DNA of 64,000 bases, from positions 22,595-86,594 of the forward strand of contig NZ_QVRA01000017.1 in assembly GCF_003591655.1 (NCBI RefSeq), given 5' to 3'. How positions within the stretch are numbered: position 1 is the first letter of the stretch; every line of letters begins with the position of its first letter. The position numbers were made by a program, and so were the translations under genes. Origin of the DNA: Sphingobium terrigena. Lineage in GTDB: Bacteria > Pseudomonadota > Alphaproteobacteria > Sphingomonadales > Sphingomonadaceae. The notes under the pieces are model-generated. The model had not been told where the DNA came from. It saw only the letters and a list, made by a program, of their open reading frames with translations, and searched no databases. Positions 9,113 through 18,069 of the stretch are shown one piece after another.

Positions 9113-10152
9113 CGGCGCAGATACACCAGGCAAAGCAATTGAAACAGCATTTGCGCGGCAGCCTGCGCCGTCACCGTGCCGGGATCATATTCGGGCGCGA
9201 CTTCCACCACGTCGCCGCCGATAATGTCGATGCCGGCCAGCCCGCGCAGCAGTTGCAATGCCTCCCGCGTGGTTAGCCCGCCTACTTCCGGTGTGCCAGT
9301 GCCGGGTGCGAATACCGGGTCGAGGCCGTCGACATCGAAAGTGACATAGGTGGGGCCATCGCCGACCACCTCCAGCGCCTTGGCCACCACCGCGTTCATG
9401 CCCATGGTCGCGACATCTTCGGCATGGATGACCGTCATGCCGCTGGCATAGGAAAATTCCCACAGATATTCCGCGCCGCCCCTGATGCCGATCTGGATCG
9501 ATCGCTTAGGGTCCAATACCCCGGCCAGCACGGCTTCACGGAAGGGCGCGCCGTGATGGAATTTAGAGCCTTCATAAATGCCGCCCGTGTCGCAATGGGC
9601 ATCGAAATGGACCATGCCCATCGGCCCGCGCGTGGCCGCCAGCCCCTTCATGATCGACCCGGTGATGCTGTGATCGCCCCCCACCGACAGCGGGATCGCC
9701 TTGGTCGCGCCGATCATGGCATAGCAGGCTTCGATATCGGCATGGCACAGCGCCAGATCATAGCGGCTCTGCATCGCCACATCACCGACATCGGCGACCG
9801 TCAGATGGTTCATCGGCGCGACCCGCAGCGCATGTTCATAGGGACCGATGCGGTCGATCGCGCGGACGGCGCGCGGGCCATAGCGTGCACCGGGTCGATT
9901 GGTGACGCCCAGATCCATCGGCACGCCGATCAGCGCCACGTCCAGTGTATCAAGCGTCTCCGCTGCCAGCCCGCCCGCAATATAGGGCGCATCGAGCAGC
10001 GTCGAAGGCTCGGCAAAGGGCCACCGCCTTTTGTCCCCGCTCTTGAACTGAAGCCCAGCCACCTCGCGAAAATGCGAATCGTGAATGTCGGCCCCGCCGC
10101 CCCCGGCATAAAGGCGGCGAAGGTCGTCGAGATCGATCGGTTCGTCGGGCAT
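9109..10152 (-). CDS. Cytoplasmic ureohydrolase (agmatinase/guanidinobutyrase family)
   Basis: 347 aa, no signal peptide. All six metal ligands of the arginase fold are present: H161 (GGDH), D184/H186/D188 (DAHCD) and D273/D275 (FDVDG), followed by the family signature GTGTPEVGG. It hydrolyses a guanidino compound to urea plus an amine; agmatine, 4-guanidinobutyrate and others are all possible. ATG 10152 (MPDEPID) is chosen because upstream sequence is not conserved-looking. A copy of the shared 19-bp motif lies 34-52 bp upstream. Forms a coupled pair with the APC permease and is divergent from an Ldh2-type dehydrogenase. Confidence 0.92.
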   Translation of the reverse strand: MPDEPIDLDDLRRLYAGGGGADIHDSHFREVAGLQFKSGDKRRWPFAEPSTLLDAPYIAGGLAAETLDTLDVALIGVPMDLGVTNRPGARYGPRAVRAIDRIGPYEHALRVAPMNHLTVADVGDVAMQSRYDLALCHADIEACYAMIGATKAIPLSVGGDHSITGSIMKGLAATRGPMGMVHFDAHCDTGGIYEGSKFHHGAPFREAVLAGVLDPKRSIQIGIRGGAEYLWEFSYASGMTVIHAEDVATMGMNAVVAKALEVVGDGPTYVTFDVDGLDPVFAPGTGTPEVGGLTTREALQLLRGLAGIDIIGGDVVEVAPEYDPGTVTAQAAAQMLFQLLCLVYLRR

Positions 10153-10185
10153 GGCGTCCAGTCTGGACGGCGGCGAAAGGGCGGC

Positions 10186-10204
10186 AATGGGGCAAAGAAC
10201 GTAT
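10186..10204 (-). promoter_or_regulatory. Regulon motif copy 1 (ATACGTTCTTTGCCCCATT)
   Basis: Matches the window consensus MTACGTCAAATGCCCCATG at TACGT and TGCCCCAT; it is the most divergent copy in the middle. It lies in the divergent gap before the cytoplasmic ureohydrolase and the Ldh2-type gene, oriented toward the ureohydrolase. Confidence 0.6.
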
Positions 10205-10259
10205 GGCTTCGCGCGCGCGAAGCGTTGCGCCCCGATGCAAAGCAGGAAAGGGTAGTGCC

Positions 10260-11267
10260 ATGACCCATATGGATTTCGACGCGCTGGTCGCGCTGCTCCG
10301 CCGCATCTTCCTGGCCAATGGCACGTCCGAAGCGGTGGCCGACATATTGGCCCGCAATTGCGCCAGCGCCGAACGGGACGGCGCGATGAGCCATGGCCTG
10401 TTCCGCATGGCAGGCTATGTCTCCACCCTGCGCAGCGGCTGGGTCGATGGGCGGGCGCAACCACAGTTGGAGGATGGTGGCGCGTCCTTCCTGCGGGTGG
10501 ATGCCGCCAACGGTTTTGCCCAGCCCGCGCTTGCCATCGCCGCGCCAATGGCGATCGACAAGGCGCGCGCGACCGGCGCCTGCGTCGTCGCCATCCGGCG
10601 ATCGCATCATTTCGCTGCGCTCTGGCCCGATGTCGAACCGTTCGCGCAGCAGGGGCTGGTCGCCATCGCCATGGTCAACAGCATGGCCTATGTCGCGCCG
10701 CCCGGCGCGCGGCACCCGGTCTATGGCACCAACCCGCTGGCCTTCGCCGCGCCGCGCGCCGACGAGCGCATTGTCGTGTTCGATCAGGCGGTCAGCGTGC
10801 TGGCCCATGGCGACGTGCAAATCGCCGCGCGCGATGGCCATATGTTACCCGCCGATGCTGGCGTCGATGCGGCGGGGCAGCCCACGCGCGATCCGCAAGC
10901 TGTGCTGGATGGCGGGGCGCTCCTGCCCTTTGGCGGGCATAAGGGCGCGGCCATTGCGCTGATGATCGAGATCATGGCCGCCGCGCTGACCGGCGGGTTG
11001 TTTTCGGCGGAGGTGGATTGGTCCGCTCATCCCGGCGCGCAAACGCCCTGTACTGGCGAGTGCCTGATCCTGATCGATCCCAGCCGGAGCGGATCGGCGG
11101 TGGGGTTTGCGGATCGGGTGGAGCAAATGGTCACCGCGCTGCAAGAAGCGGGGCAGGCCCGTATGCCCGGCGACCGCCGCTTCGCCGCGCGCGAAAAGGC
11201 AATGCGTGAGGGCATTCCGGTCAGCGCACACATGCTGCGCCAGTTGGAGGCGCTGACCACGGCATAG
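10260..11267 (+). CDS. Ldh2/malate dehydrogenase-family oxidoreductase (DpkA-like)
   Basis: 335-aa member of the NAD(P)H-dependent malate/L-lactate/ureidoglycolate dehydrogenase type 2 family, which also includes delta1-piperideine-2-carboxylate reductase. Visible family features: RSHHFAALWPDVEPFA, VYGTNPLAFAAP and the C-terminal GGHKGAAIALMIEIMAAALTGG. A good AGGAAAGGG ribosome binding site precedes ATG 10260. It is divergent from the cytoplasmic ureohydrolase and may act on a cyclic imino acid or 2-oxo acid in the same catabolic route; exact substrate unknown. Confidence 0.8.
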   Translation: MTHMDFDALVALLRRIFLANGTSEAVADILARNCASAERDGAMSHGLFRMAGYVSTLRSGWVDGRAQPQLEDGGASFLRVDAANGFAQPALAIAAPMAIDKARATGACVVAIRRSHHFAALWPDVEPFAQQGLVAIAMVNSMAYVAPPGARHPVYGTNPLAFAAPRADERIVVFDQAVSVLAHGDVQIAARDGHMLPADAGVDAAGQPTRDPQAVLDGGALLPFGGHKGAAIALMIEIMAAALTGGLFSAEVDWSAHPGAQTPCTGECLILIDPSRSGSAVGFADRVEQMVTALQEAGQARMPGDRRFAAREKAMREGIPVSAHMLRQLEALTTA

Positions 11268-11274
11268 AGAGCGA

Positions 11275-11320
11275 TAAACTCACCTTGGCCCGTTCGTTTC
11301 GAGCGAAGGTTGGGAGTTTT
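11275..11320. terminator. Probable bidirectional terminator
   Basis: Imperfect inverted repeat (AAACTCACCTT versus AAGGTTGGGAGTTTT) followed by a short T run, in the 72-bp gap between the convergent Ldh2-type gene and urtE. Confidence 0.5.
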
Positions 11321-11339
11321 GCTCTAACCTCATCTCGCC

Positions 11340-12053
11340 CTAAATCTGCACCAGATGCGCGACATCTTTCGCGCTTTCCTCGGCAATCGCGCCCTGCCGG
11401 ATGATCCGCCCATTCTGCATCGCGCAATAGCGATCGGCAAAGCGCCAGACGAAATCGAGATATTGTTCGACCACCAGCACCGTCATGCCCAGCTGGTCGC
11501 GGACATGGACCAAAGCCGCCTCGATCTGCTGCACGACATTGGGCTGGATGCCCTCGGTCGGCTCGTCCAGCAGCAGCAGGCTGGGTTCGCCCGCCAGCGC
11601 GCGACCGATCGCCAGTTGCTGCTGCTCGCCACCCGACAGAAACCCCGCCGCGCGGGCGCGAATGTCGTAGAGTTTGGGGAACAGGTCGAAAATATGCGGC
11701 GGCACTTTGGCTGCCCCCCCGCCCCGCCCGGTCAGCGCCGACAGACCCGTTTCCAGATTTTCCATCACCGTCAGTTGCGGAAACACATGCCGCCCCTGCG
11801 GCACGAAGCCGATCCCCGCACGCGACCGTTTGTGCGCAGGCAGCGCGGTGATGTCCTGCCCGTCGAAGCGGATCGTCCCGCCCGTCACCGGCCGCGTCCC
11901 CATGATCGTGTGCAGCAGCGTCGTCTTCCCCACGCCATTGCGGCCGATCAGCGCCATCACCTGCCCGCGCGCCAGCGTCAGTTCCACGTCCCACAAGACC
12001 TGGCTCTGGCCATAGGCGCTCGACAGGCCGTCCATTTCCAGCAGCGCGCTCAT
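11340..12053 (-). CDS. urtE: Urea ABC transporter ATP-binding protein UrtE
   Basis: 237-aa LivF-type ATPase: Walker A GRNGVGKTT (about residues 37-45), signature LSGGEQQQLAIGRAL, Walker B LLLLDEPTEGIQP. Last gene of urtABCDE; its ATG overlaps the stop of urtD as ATGA. With UrtD it powers high-affinity urea import. The urea assignment relative to branched-chain amino acids follows from UrtA, gene order and the urease operon in the same window. Confidence 0.93.
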   Translation of the reverse strand: MSALLEMDGLSSAYGQSQVLWDVELTLARGQVMALIGRNGVGKTTLLHTIMGTRPVTGGTIRFDGQDITALPAHKRSRAGIGFVPQGRHVFPQLTVMENLETGLSALTGRGGGAAKVPPHIFDLFPKLYDIRARAAGFLSGGEQQQLAIGRALAGEPSLLLLDEPTEGIQPNVVQQIEAALVHVRDQLGMTVLVVEQYLDFVWRFADRYCAMQNGRIIRQGAIAEESAKDVAHLVQI

Positions 12054-12808
12054 GCGGTGTGGCCCAGATAGACGGCGGCGACTTCCGGGTCGGCGCGCAC
12101 TTCGGCGACGCTGCCCTGCTTCAGGAATTTGCCCTGATGCATCACCGTGACCGGCGCGGCCAATTGCTCGACAAAGCTCATATCATGGTCGATCACCAGC
12201 ACGGTGCGGCTGTGGCCCAGCCCCAATATCAGCTCCGCCGTGCGGCTGGTTTCCGCCGGCCCCATGCCCGCGGTCGGCTCGTCCAGCAGAAGCAGTTCCG
12301 CGCCCGTCGCCATCACCATCGCGATTTCCAGCCATTGCTTCTCGCCATGGGCCAGCGTCCCTGCCTCCACCGTGGCGCGATGGGTCAGGCCGACGCTCTC
12401 CAGCGCCTCGTCCACCGCTGCGCGCTCGTCCGCCGGGATGCCGGTGCCAAGGCTCTTCCACCAGCGCCGGTCGCGGCGGGCGGCGAGCGCCAGATTGTCG
12501 CGCACGCTCAAGGTCGGCAGCACGCCGGGTGCCTGAAACTTGCGGCATATGCCGCGCGCGACGATCGCCTGTTCGGGCAAACGGTGGATTTCCTCGCCCT
12601 TGAAGATCACCCGGCCCGTGCTGGGCCGCACCCGGCCGATGATCGTGTCGCACAAGGTCGATTTTCCTGCCCCGTTCGGGCCGATGACCACGCGGGTTTC
12701 GCCCCGGTTCAGCCTCATCGAAAATCCGTCCAGCGCCTTGAACCCGCTATAGTCGATGGTGACGCCATCGACGCTCAGGATCAGGTCGGATATGGCCGAC
12801 CCGCTCAC
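12050..12808 (-). CDS. urtD: Urea ABC transporter ATP-binding protein UrtD
   Basis: 252-aa LivG-type ATPase with Walker A GPNGAGKST, a UrtD-style signature LAHGEKQWLEIAM in place of LSGGQ, and Walker B LLLLDEPTAGMGP. The start is a GTG at 12808 that overlaps the urtC stop as GTGA; the ATG further upstream lies inside urtC and gives an unrelated N-terminus. Coupled to urtE downstream. Confidence 0.92.
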   Translation of the reverse strand: MSGSAISDLILSVDGVTIDYSGFKALDGFSMRLNRGETRVVIGPNGAGKSTLCDTIIGRVRPSTGRVIFKGEEIHRLPEQAIVARGICRKFQAPGVLPTLSVRDNLALAARRDRRWWKSLGTGIPADERAAVDEALESVGLTHRATVEAGTLAHGEKQWLEIAMVMATGAELLLLDEPTAGMGPAETSRTAELILGLGHSRTVLVIDHDMSFVEQLAAPVTVMHQGKFLKQGSVAEVRADPEVAAVYLGHTA

Positions 12809-13833
12809 GCTGCCTTGCCTTTGGCGATGCCAGCCAGCCCGCGCGGCAGCAGCGTGACGACGAAGATGAACAGCGCGCCCATCAGATAGAGCCACAATTC
12901 GGGGAAAGCGCTCGACACCGCATCGCGCGCCAGATTGACCAGCAAGGCGCCGACGATTGCGCCTGCCAGACTGTAGCGCCCGCCGATCGCTACCCACACG
13001 ACCATTTCGATCGAGGGGACGACGCCGATCAACGCGGGTGAGACCACGCCTGCGTGCAGCGTGAAGAGCGCACCGCCAATCCCGGCCAGCATCGCCGCGA
13101 TGGCGAAGGCCGCAACCTTGAAGGGCGTCGGGTTATAGCCCAGGAACCGTACGCGATTTTCGCCATCGCGTGCAGCCCGCAGCAATATGCCAAAGCGCGA
13201 CGCCAGCAGCCAGCGCAGCGCAACGAACGCCCCGCACAATATGGCCAGCGTGATCCAGTAGAGCATCGACCCGGTGCCAGGGCTCGTCAGCCCCACGCCA
13301 AAGATCGAGTAGAAATCGGTGAGGCCGTTAAAGCCGCCGGTCACGTCTTGGCGCGAGATGATCAGCGTCGCAAAGGCAAGGCTCAATGCCTGCGTGATGA
13401 GCGCGAAATAGGTGCCTCCCACCCGCCGGTGGAACACCGCCCAGGCGAACAGAGCGCCTGCCAGTGTCGGCACAAGGATGATCGCCGCCAGCGTGAAGGC
13501 CGGACTGGCAAAGGGTGTCCACCAGAAGGGCAGGCTCTCGCGCCCGCTCCACACCATGAAGTCGGGCAATTCGCCCGCTGGCAGATCGGCCAGCTTCATG
13601 TGCAGCGCGATGGCATAGCCACCGAGGCCAAAAAACACGCCCTGCCCCAGGCTTAAAATACCGCCATGGCCCCAAATGAGGACTAGCCCGAGGGCAAGGA
13701 TGCCCATCGCCATGAAGCGGGCGAGCAGGTTGAGATCATAGCTGGACAGCGCAAAGGGCGCAGCGATGCCCAGCGCCAGCAACAGCCACGGCAATACCGG
13801 TTTGAGCGGCGAAAGGCGGGAGAGATCAGGCAT
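12805..13833 (-). CDS. urtC: Urea ABC transporter permease UrtC
   Basis: 342-aa LivM-type permease with about ten transmembrane segments; includes the family stretches ALGLVLIWGHGGILSLGQG and GRYSLAGAIVGALLVN. Overlaps urtB by 8 bp and urtD by 4 bp, so the five-gene set is one tightly packed unit. Confidence 0.92.
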   Translation of the reverse strand: MPDLSRLSPLKPVLPWLLLALGIAAPFALSSYDLNLLARFMAMGILALGLVLIWGHGGILSLGQGVFFGLGGYAIALHMKLADLPAGELPDFMVWSGRESLPFWWTPFASPAFTLAAIILVPTLAGALFAWAVFHRRVGGTYFALITQALSLAFATLIISRQDVTGGFNGLTDFYSIFGVGLTSPGTGSMLYWITLAILCGAFVALRWLLASRFGILLRAARDGENRVRFLGYNPTPFKVAAFAIAAMLAGIGGALFTLHAGVVSPALIGVVPSIEMVVWVAIGGRYSLAGAIVGALLVNLARDAVSSAFPELWLYLMGALFIFVVTLLPRGLAGIAKGKAA

Positions 13834-14713
13834 CGAGCTGGCGGGTCTTTACGGCGACGACGCCTTGCGGGCGCACCTGGATGAAGAGGATGACGAACAC
13901 CAGCAGCAGCATCTGCGCCACGCTGACATCGACGAAGATCTGCGCCAGTGCGGCGAACAGCCCCAATATGATCGCCGATGCGGTCGTGCCGACGATGCTG
14001 CCAAGCCCGCCCATCACAACGACCAGGAAGGCGGGGATGATATAGCTTTGCCCGACATTGGGCGTTACCGGACCCAGCAGCGCGAGCATGACGCCAGCCA
14101 GCCCCGCGACCCCGGAGCCAAGGCAGAAGATGGTGAAATCGACGCGCTTGACGTCGATGCCGCTGGCCGACGCCATCATCCGGTCCTGATTGACGGCCCG
14201 CACCAGTAGGCCGATCCGCGTCTTGAGCAGCAGCAATGCCAGCCCACCCAGCACCAGCGCGGCAATCGCGATGATGAACAGCCGCGCCGACGGCAAAGTG
14301 ACGCCGAACGCCACGAAGTTGCCCGTCAGCCATTCGGGCGCGCGCACCTCCACCCCGATCGCGCCAAACAGGTCGCGTGCGCCCTGTTGGAGGATGAGGC
14401 TGACGCCCCACGTCGCCAGCAGCGTGTCGAGCGGGCGCGCGGACAGGTGGCGGATGAGGGTCGACTGGATGAACCCGCCCATCGCCGCTGCGCCCAAGAA
14501 CGCGACCGGGATGGCGAGCAAAATCCCCAGCGCGCCCGGCACCACCAGCAATGTCATCCAGGCGAGGTAGCCGCCCAGCATCAACATTTCGCCATGCGCC
14601 ATGTTGATGACGCGCATCAGCCCGAAGGAGAGGGCAAGGCCAAGCGCGGCCAACAGATAGAGCGAGGCGAGCGAGGCGCCGTTGAACAGTTGGTTGAGGA
14701 AAAGGGCGTCCAT
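13826..14713 (-). CDS. urtB: Urea ABC transporter permease UrtB
   Basis: 295-aa LivH-type permease starting MDALFLNQLFNGASLAS and containing ALGLALSFGLMRVINMAHGE, a standard UrtB pattern. It is the short form, without the long periplasmic N-terminal extension seen in some UrtB proteins. Separated from urtA by 165 bp that carry a palindromic repeat. Confidence 0.93.
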   Translation of the reverse strand: MDALFLNQLFNGASLASLYLLAALGLALSFGLMRVINMAHGEMLMLGGYLAWMTLLVVPGALGILLAIPVAFLGAAAMGGFIQSTLIRHLSARPLDTLLATWGVSLILQQGARDLFGAIGVEVRAPEWLTGNFVAFGVTLPSARLFIIAIAALVLGGLALLLLKTRIGLLVRAVNQDRMMASASGIDVKRVDFTIFCLGSGVAGLAGVMLALLGPVTPNVGQSYIIPAFLVVVMGGLGSIVGTTASAIILGLFAALAQIFVDVSVAQMLLLVFVILFIQVRPQGVVAVKTRQLDA

Positions 14714-14752
14714 TATACCACCGCCCGGAAGGATCGTTTCACCCCGTTTTTT

Positions 14753-14864
14753 CCGTCATTCCCGCGAAGGCGGGACACGAGAGTGCGCCGAAGGCAATCC
14801 ATCTCCCGACTTCGCGCCGGTCGCTGGGGCCGGAGATGTATCCCCGCCTTCGCGGGGATGACGG
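14753..14864. repeat. REP-like palindromic repeat between urtA and urtB
   Basis: Two inverted arms, 14753-14775 (GTCATTCCCGCGAAGGCGGG) and 14840-14864 (its near-exact complement). Such paired GTCAT(T/C)CCCGCG units occur again at 20388-20477. In this intercistronic position it could lower expression of the membrane genes relative to the binding protein. Confidence 0.75.
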
Positions 14865-14878
14865 GTTTGATCGGCATT

Positions 14879-16090
14879 TTACAGCTTGCAAGACTTGCCG
14901 GGGAAGGCCAGCGCGTCATAGGGTTCGGGGGCGATGTCCTTGCCGCTGTCGGCGATGATCTCGAACTGGCCGTCGGCCTTCAATTTGCCGATATAGGCTT
15001 TCTGCACCAGGCTTTGGTTGGCCGCAAAGCTGACCGTCCCCATCGGCGTGACAAAGCCGCCGAGCGAAGCCGCCGCCTTGCGCACCGCGTCGGGATCAAA
15101 GCTCTTGGCCTTCTCCACCGCCGCCTTCCACGCATAGACGTCCAGATAGCCATGGACCATCGGGTCGGTGATCGCCGCGTCCTTGCCGAACTTGGCCTTG
15201 TAGGCGGCGATGAACTTGGCGTTGGCGTCGCCGGTCAGGCTTTGAAAATAATTCCAGGCGGCATAGCTGCCCTCGACCAGACCCGCGCCCATTGCCTGCG
15301 CTTCCTGTTCGCCGATGGAAAAGGACATGACCGGCATCGTCTTGGGGCTGATCCCGGCGGCCTGCATCTGCTTGAAGAAGGCGACATTAGAGTCGCCGTT
15401 CAGCGTGTTGATGATGATCGCGGGTTTGGCCTGTGCGATCTTGGCGATGACGCCGGAAAAGTCGGTGCCGCCCAATGGCACATAGGCTTCGCCCAGCACC
15501 TGCATCCCGCCCTTCTCGATATGCTTTTTCAGGATCAGGTTGGCGGTGCGGGGATAGACATAGTCGGACCCGACCAGAAAGAAGCTCTTATAGCCCTGTT
15601 TCACCGCCCATTCGAGCGCTGGCAGCGCCTGCTGATTGGGCTGCGCACCTGAATACATGATGTTGGGCGAACATTCATTGCCCTCAAACTGCACCGGATA
15701 CCAGAGCAGGTTCTTGGTCCGCTCGAACACCGGCAGCATCGCCTTGCGGCTGGCCGACGTCCAGCCGCCAAACACGGTGGCAACCTTGTCGCTCTCGATC
15801 AGCTTGGAGGCTTTTTGCGCGAAGGTCGACGGATCGGACGCGCCATCCTCGACCAGCGCGTTGATCTGCTTGCCCAGCACACCGCCAGTCGCGTTAATCT
15901 CCTCGATCGCCAGCATTTCCGCATTCTTCACGGTGATCTCGCTGATCGCCATCGTGCCGGTCAGCGATTGCAGCACGCCCACCGCCACGCTGTCGCCCGC
16001 AGGCGCGCTCGCCTTGTCCCCGCCGGAACAGGAAGCCAGCGCCAGCGCGCAGGCAGAGGTGGCAAGCATGAGCAGCCTGGATCGGATCAT
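14879..16090 (-). CDS. urtA: Urea-binding lipoprotein UrtA
   Basis: 403-aa periplasmic binding protein of the urea/short-chain amide type (GVLQSLTGTMAISE, LLWYPVQFEGNECSPNIMYSGAQPNQ, YAAWNYFQSL are typical of UrtA rather than LivK). The N-terminus has a lipobox LASC at about residues 18-21, so it is predicted to be a membrane-anchored lipoprotein. The start at 16090 has GGGGGAGACC just upstream; the longer frame begins in the intergenic region. A regulon motif copy lies 87-105 bp upstream. First gene of urtABCDE. Confidence 0.95.
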   Translation of the reverse strand: MIRSRLLMLATSACALALASCSGGDKASAPAGDSVAVGVLQSLTGTMAISEITVKNAEMLAIEEINATGGVLGKQINALVEDGASDPSTFAQKASKLIESDKVATVFGGWTSASRKAMLPVFERTKNLLWYPVQFEGNECSPNIMYSGAQPNQQALPALEWAVKQGYKSFFLVGSDYVYPRTANLILKKHIEKGGMQVLGEAYVPLGGTDFSGVIAKIAQAKPAIIINTLNGDSNVAFFKQMQAAGISPKTMPVMSFSIGEQEAQAMGAGLVEGSYAAWNYFQSLTGDANAKFIAAYKAKFGKDAAITDPMVHGYLDVYAWKAAVEKAKSFDPDAVRKAAASLGGFVTPMGTVSFAANQSLVQKAYIGKLKADGQFEIIADSGKDIAPEPYDALAFPGKSCKL

Positions 16091-16176
16091 GATGTGTAGG
16101 TCTCCCCCTGGCAGGCCGGTTGTGGCGCTGCAGCAATCTGGACCGCTAAAGGCTATGGAAAGCCGCCTATCCCCCG

Positions 16177-16195
16177 TATGCGTCATTTGACGTAG
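16177..16195 (-). promoter_or_regulatory. Regulon motif copy 2 (CTACGTCAAATGACGCATA)
   Basis: Contains the perfect dyad CGTCA-AA-TGACG. Lies in the divergent gap between urtA and the PpiC/HupE pair, so it could serve both. Confidence 0.75.
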
Positions 16196-16229
16196 GCACC
16201 CGCGCGCAGGCTCATCCTAATATTGCGCC

Positions 16230-17087
16230 ATGGCAGACGGGGCGGGACAGATGGCGACGGACGCGATGGTGGCGAAATCTTCAGCTTCGGCACCCCATAT
16301 CCTTGCCATGGCGCGCAAGGCCATCCGCGATCCGCTGGTGGCTTTCATGGCTGCCGGAGTAGCGCTGTTCGGCGGCTATTCCATCATCGAACGCGCCCAA
16401 AAACCGCCGGTCGTTTTCACCCCGCAGGTCGAACAGGCGATGGTCGGGGAATATGAAACGCTGGTCGGTCGCCCCGCCACTGCCGCTGACAAGGCGCGGA
16501 TCAAGCGCGATTATCTGGCCGAGGAACTGCTGTTTCGCGAGGCGATCGACCGCAACATGCACCTGACCGACGGGGAAACCCGCAAGCGGCTGGTGGACAA
16601 GGTTCGCTACCTGATCGCGGGCGCGCCGCCCGAACCAAGCGAGGAGCAACTGGTCAATCATTATGCCGACAATCTGGCGCAATATCGCGCTGAGCCGCGC
16701 ACAAGTTTTACCCAGGTCTACTTGGCGCAGAAGCCTGCCGACGCCGCATTGTTACTGGCGCAGCTCAATGCTGGCGAAACCATAGCGGGCGACGATTTCT
16801 GGCTGGGCCGGGCCTTCCCGCGCTATGGCGATTCGATGGTGCGCGGCATTTTCGGCCAGCCTTTCGTCGCCACGCTGAAAGCCGCGCCGGAAGGCCGCTG
16901 GTTCGGCCCGGTCCGATCTCCGCGCGGCTGGCATTTCGTGCGCAAGAGCGAGAGCATCGCCAGCGCCATGATCCCCTTCCCCGCCATCCGCGATCAGGTG
17001 CGGCAGGATTATATGATCGCCCACAGCAATGCCGCCATCGACAAGGCGCTGTCGGGCCTCAAGGAGAAATATGATGTGGAAGAATAG
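16230..17087 (+). CDS. Membrane-anchored PpiC/parvulin-like peptidyl-prolyl isomerase (copy 1)
   Basis: 285 aa with one transmembrane helix near residues 36-52 and a periplasmic C-terminal part resembling parvulin-type isomerases (RTSFTQVYLAQKPADAALLLAQLNAGE..GDDFWLGR..FGPVRSPRGWHFVRK). In-frame ATGs at 16251, 16266 and 16308 are alternative starts. It overlaps hupE and has a clear paralogue at 34417-35220 that is also paired with a hupE gene, so the two proteins likely work together, perhaps folding an exported or metal-handling partner. Catalytic activity is inferred from the family only. Confidence 0.8.
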   Translation: MADGAGQMATDAMVAKSSASAPHILAMARKAIRDPLVAFMAAGVALFGGYSIIERAQKPPVVFTPQVEQAMVGEYETLVGRPATAADKARIKRDYLAEELLFREAIDRNMHLTDGETRKRLVDKVRYLIAGAPPEPSEEQLVNHYADNLAQYRAEPRTSFTQVYLAQKPADAALLLAQLNAGETIAGDDFWLGRAFPRYGDSMVRGIFGQPFVATLKAAPEGRWFGPVRSPRGWHFVRKSESIASAMIPFPAIRDQVRQDYMIAHSNAAIDKALSGLKEKYDVEE

Positions 17088-18069
17088 TCTGGCCGCGCTC
17101 CTGCTCTTGTTCGCCGCGCTGCTGCCGGGCGCTGCGATGGCCGACATCTTCCTGTCCGCCGATTTCGCCCTGACGCGGGGTGAGGACGCGAACACATATG
17201 AATTTACCGCCGCCGTGCCGGAAACGGTCGGCCAGCCTGCGCCGGTCGTCTGGCCGGATGGGTGTAGCCAGACCGCCATGACGCGCCAGTCGAGCGGCGG
17301 GCGGGCGCAATATGCCTTTGAATTTGCCTGCGAACGCCCCTTTGCCGCAGGTGACATGATCCAGACGCCGTGGCGCGCCGATGGCGGACGTTTCGTCACC
17401 AATGTCATGGGTAGTCAAGTCGATCGCAGCCTGACCGGGGATAGGAACGGTATTGCAATACCCGTTGGTGAAGCCGCTGCAACGCAGCGCCCCCTGACCC
17501 AGATCGCGCCGGAATTCCTGGCGCAGGGGGTCTGGCACATCTGGCTGGGCTGGGACCATCTCGCCTTCGTCCTCTGCCTCGCCCTGCTGGCGCGGGGCCG
17601 GGAATTATTGTGGCTTGTCAATGCTTTCACCGCCGGTCACTCTGTCTCACTCGCTGTCGCCTTTTTTGAACTGGTTCGCGTTCCCGTCCCCCCGGTCGAG
17701 GCCGCTATCGCCCTGTCGATCGCCTTCATGGCCCGCGAGGCGCTGCTGGTCGGGAAGGGGGAACAGGGGTTCGCCTTCCGCCGACAACTGACTGTCGTCT
17801 CGCTGTTGGGCCTGCTCCATGGCCTTGGCTTTGCCACCGCACTGGGCGAACTGGGCGTGAAGGCGGGCGAGAAGCTACCTGCGCTGATCTTCTTCAACAT
17901 TGGCGTCGAAGCCGGGCAATTGCTGTTCGTCGGCGCAATCATCGCGGCACTGGCGGGCCTGCGCGCTATCTCGCTGGCCACACCGGTGCGGGTCGCTGCG
18001 CTCTATGCGGTCGGCGCGATCGGCTGCTTCTGGATGGTCGAGCGGGTCGCGGGGTTCGGCATTGCCTGA
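17074..18069 (+). CDS. HupE/UreJ-type metal permease with exported N-terminal domain (copy 1)
   Basis: 331 aa. Signal peptide (WKNSLAALLLLFAALLPGAAMA), then a periplasmic domain of about 125 residues, then six to seven transmembrane helices with the HupE/UreJ motif HIWLGWDHLAFVLCL and a second histidine segment GLLHGLGFATALGELG. HupE/UreJ proteins move nickel or cobalt. ATG 17074 is 7 nt after AAGGAG (17061-17066); ATG 17071 is the alternative. It overlaps the isomerase gene by 14 bp. In this window nickel would be needed for urease and possibly for ureohydrolases. The 3-prime end overlaps qhpE on the other strand by 67 bp. Confidence 0.85.
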   Translation: MWKNSLAALLLLFAALLPGAAMADIFLSADFALTRGEDANTYEFTAAVPETVGQPAPVVWPDGCSQTAMTRQSSGGRAQYAFEFACERPFAAGDMIQTPWRADGGRFVTNVMGSQVDRSLTGDRNGIAIPVGEAAATQRPLTQIAPEFLAQGVWHIWLGWDHLAFVLCLALLARGRELLWLVNAFTAGHSVSLAVAFFELVRVPVPPVEAAIALSIAFMAREALLVGKGEQGFAFRRQLTVVSLLGLLHGLGFATALGELGVKAGEKLPALIFFNIGVEAGQLLFVGAIIAALAGLRAISLATPVRVAALYAVGAIGCFWMVERVAGFGIA

